Assembly (NCBI GenBank): GCA_029252405.1
Contig: JAQXBM010000094.1
Coordinates: 1-49,967, forward strand
From: Crocinitomicaceae bacterium
Lineage (GTDB): Bacteria; Bacteroidota; Bacteroidia; Flavobacteriales_D; Crocinitomicaceae
Reading direction: 5' to 3'
Length of the DNA stretch: 49,967 nucleotides
The number at the start of each line of letters is the position of its first letter. Position 1 is the first letter of the stretch. Below are positions 48,759-49,967 of this stretch, piece by piece. Under the pieces are notes generated by a model that was not told the origin of the DNA, did no database searches, and saw only the letters and a program-made list of their open reading frames with translations. Both the position numbers and the translations under genes were made by a program.

Positions 48759-49967
48759 CTAATCTTTCTTCCTTTTTTTCTTCTTCTTCTTCGGCTTGCC
48801 AAGCTTAAACTTATAGCCGTTCTCATCACCCGTAATCTTCACATTCACGTAGCGCTGTTTCTCCTTTCCATACTGAATGGCATCCGTTTGATCTTCCGGA
48901 ACTTCGTCCTTCTTCTTGCCAAATAGCTTCGAGGACGCGGCTTTTGTCACCATTTTCCAAGGTATGCTCAAATAATACTCCATGTTTCCATTCAGGTCCT
49001 GTTTTCCAGAAATTTCCATGTGGCCTAACGACGAATTGATCGACATTGTTGGAATGGTCATCACGCCATCAACCAAGTCTAAGTGATTGTTAAGCGTGTC
49101 GAACATCACTTTTGAGAGGTTTTTATCACTGAAATAATCGGACATGTACGAAAGCATCGCGAAGTTTTCAAGACGCCCATGAGTGACATCCAAATCTACG
49201 TGGATTTCGGAATCGTCTATTTTCGGTGTCATGTCCGTATGCATGTGAATTTTACCAGTGATCGTTCCTGTGAATCTACCATGAAGATTCTCTGCCACAA
49301 TGTAATCTTGACCAAAATTCTCAAACTTGAACAATAGCTTGTCCAGGTCCACATTCTTTGCCTTGATTACAGGATTGAAATAAATTTCCTTAGGGTTTGA
49401 TCCATTGAAATAACCATCAATATCGAAATGACCGCCTGCAGCGTCTAGATTCAAGTGTTCGACATGTAAGTAATGATCCGGCGTAGTTCTCAAATTCCCT
49501 TTCAAATTATGAATCAAGTAGCGATGATAATTTAAGTGATCAATGTCCAAATGGTACGTCATATCCGTAAACGGAAGTTCATAAATATTGAAGCCAGCAT
49601 CGTGATCTACTGCAGGTTTCCCTGAGTTTACCGCTTTGTTTTTCTTGATCGCCGGAGCAGGATTGTACTTAATCAATTGATCAATGTCTAATCGCGAAGC
49701 AGTAATGGAGAAATGGTTATCTCTTTTCTTGACCTTTTCGTCATCTCCAAGATAGTAGTGTAGCGTTGTCTTAAATTTCGATTTCCCTAATTTCCCATGA
49801 AAATCTTCGACTACCAAATGCTCATTTTCGTAATGCACGCGACCATTGAAATTCTCAAAACGCAAAGGATGAACTTTCATTTTTCCGTCAAACTTATCTA
49901 AGTTCAAATCCATTGATTTCAATCCGTCATCGTAGTGTAGGTAGGTGAACCCATGAATTTTTAAGAC
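48759..49967 (-). CDS. AsmA-like protein, C-terminal part (5' end beyond window)
   Basis: The frame is open to the right edge (49967), so the gene is cut. The visible 402 residues are the C-terminal half of an AsmA/TamB-type repetitive beta protein: FENFNGRVHYENEHLVVEDF, GKLGKSKFKTTLHYYLGD, ASRLDIDQLIKYNP, LHVEHLNLDAAGGHFDIDGY and GVMTIPTMSINSSLGHMEIS, ending in a Lys-rich tail (GKPKKKKKKRKKD). AsmA-like proteins bridge inner and outer membranes or carry phospholipids. It converges on the receptor gene. Confidence 0.87.
   Translation of the reverse strand, partial: VLKIHGFTYLHYDDGLKSMDLNLDKFDGKMKVHPLRFENFNGRVHYENEHLVVEDFHGKLGKSKFKTTLHYYLGDDEKVKKRDNHFSITASRLDIDQLIKYNPAPAIKKNKAVNSGKPAVDHDAGFNIYELPFTDMTYHLDIDHLNYHRYLIHNLKGNLRTTPDHYLHVEHLNLDAAGGHFDIDGYFNGSNPKEIYFNPVIKAKNVDLDKLLFKFENFGQDYIVAENLHGRFTGTITGKIHMHTDMTPKIDDSEIHVDLDVTHGRLENFAMLSYMSDYFSDKNLSKVMFDTLNNHLDLVDGVMTIPTMSINSSLGHMEISGKQDLNGNMEYYLSIPWKMVTKAASSKLFGKKKDEVPEDQTDAIQYGKEKQRYVNVKITGDENGYKFKLGKPKKKKKKRKKD

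Noticed and set aside
1-49967. CRISPR arrays, insertion sequences, prophage genes, tRNA or rRNA genes
   Set aside because: I found no regularly spaced repeats, transposase or integrase motifs, or cloverleaf-like sequences; small tRNAs could be missed by eye.

Overview
The window is a gene-dense chromosomal stretch of a Bacteroidota bacterium, most likely Flavobacteriales (a free-living, Crocinitomicaceae/Cryomorphaceae-like lineage; the family is inference). The evidence is four secreted proteins with type IX secretion (T9SS) C-terminal sorting domains, a short 288-residue RpoD, a NusB with a long N-terminal extension, an orphan GldM-like domain, many short lipoproteins, and promoters of the Bacteroidota type (TTTG or TTG, 19-21 bp, TAnnTTTG). 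There are no transposases, phage genes, tRNAs, rRNAs or CRISPR arrays that I can see.

Layout. 1-6 kb: an ABC exporter half faces away from a rightward group of leucine dehydrogenase, NusB, a DUF1573 lipoprotein and YajC, closed by a strong terminator; a lipoprotein and an AlkD-like protein follow. 6-11 kb, leftward: a T9SS cargo protein, a free-standing GldM-like domain, a TfoX-N protein, a VOC protein, two SRPBCC proteins and small exported proteins. 11-18.5 kb: a CocE-type hydrolase and an Ntn-hydrolase/membrane-protein pair, interleaved with five disrupted genes (two in-frame TAA stops, two single-base frameshifts, one out-of-frame internal deletion). 18.7-26 kb: a Cys-less ArsC-like protein, a DEAD-box helicase, a lipoprotein archaemetzincin with a DUF2490 barrel, an Old Yellow Enzyme, YhhN and YceI proteins. 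26-33.5 kb, leftward: a large T9SS protein with Ig-like repeats, pirin, a long-form GAPDH, RpoD and a DegP/HtrA protease. 33.6-36.4 kb, rightward: DapF, an unknown protein, a GNAT acetyltransferase and MltG. 36.4-40 kb: a glycosylasparaginase next to a GH2 beta-mannosidase. 40-45.7 kb, leftward: DUF3137, DUF1266, a GH25 lysozyme lipoprotein, two lipoproteins and an M43 T9SS metalloprotease. 45.8-48.7 kb: a MarR regulator with an outer-membrane TonB-receptor-like protein. The right edge cuts an AsmA-like gene.

How the genes work together. Housekeeping genes (rpoD, nusB, yajC, dapF, mltG, gap, degP) are mixed with an outward-facing load of secreted hydrolases and lipoproteins. The points most worth a second look are: a perfect 14-bp palindrome lying between the two promoter elements of the marR/outer-membrane receptor pair, whose mRNA looks leaderless; a two-gene module that could dismantle the N-glycan core (beta-mannosidase plus glycosylasparaginase); the free-standing GldM-like protein; a strong Shine-Dalgarno sequence in front of rpoD in a phylum that normally ignores such sites; and the run of decayed genes between 11 and 18.5 kb. 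All assignments come from reading the sequence and recalling family motifs; no database search was run.
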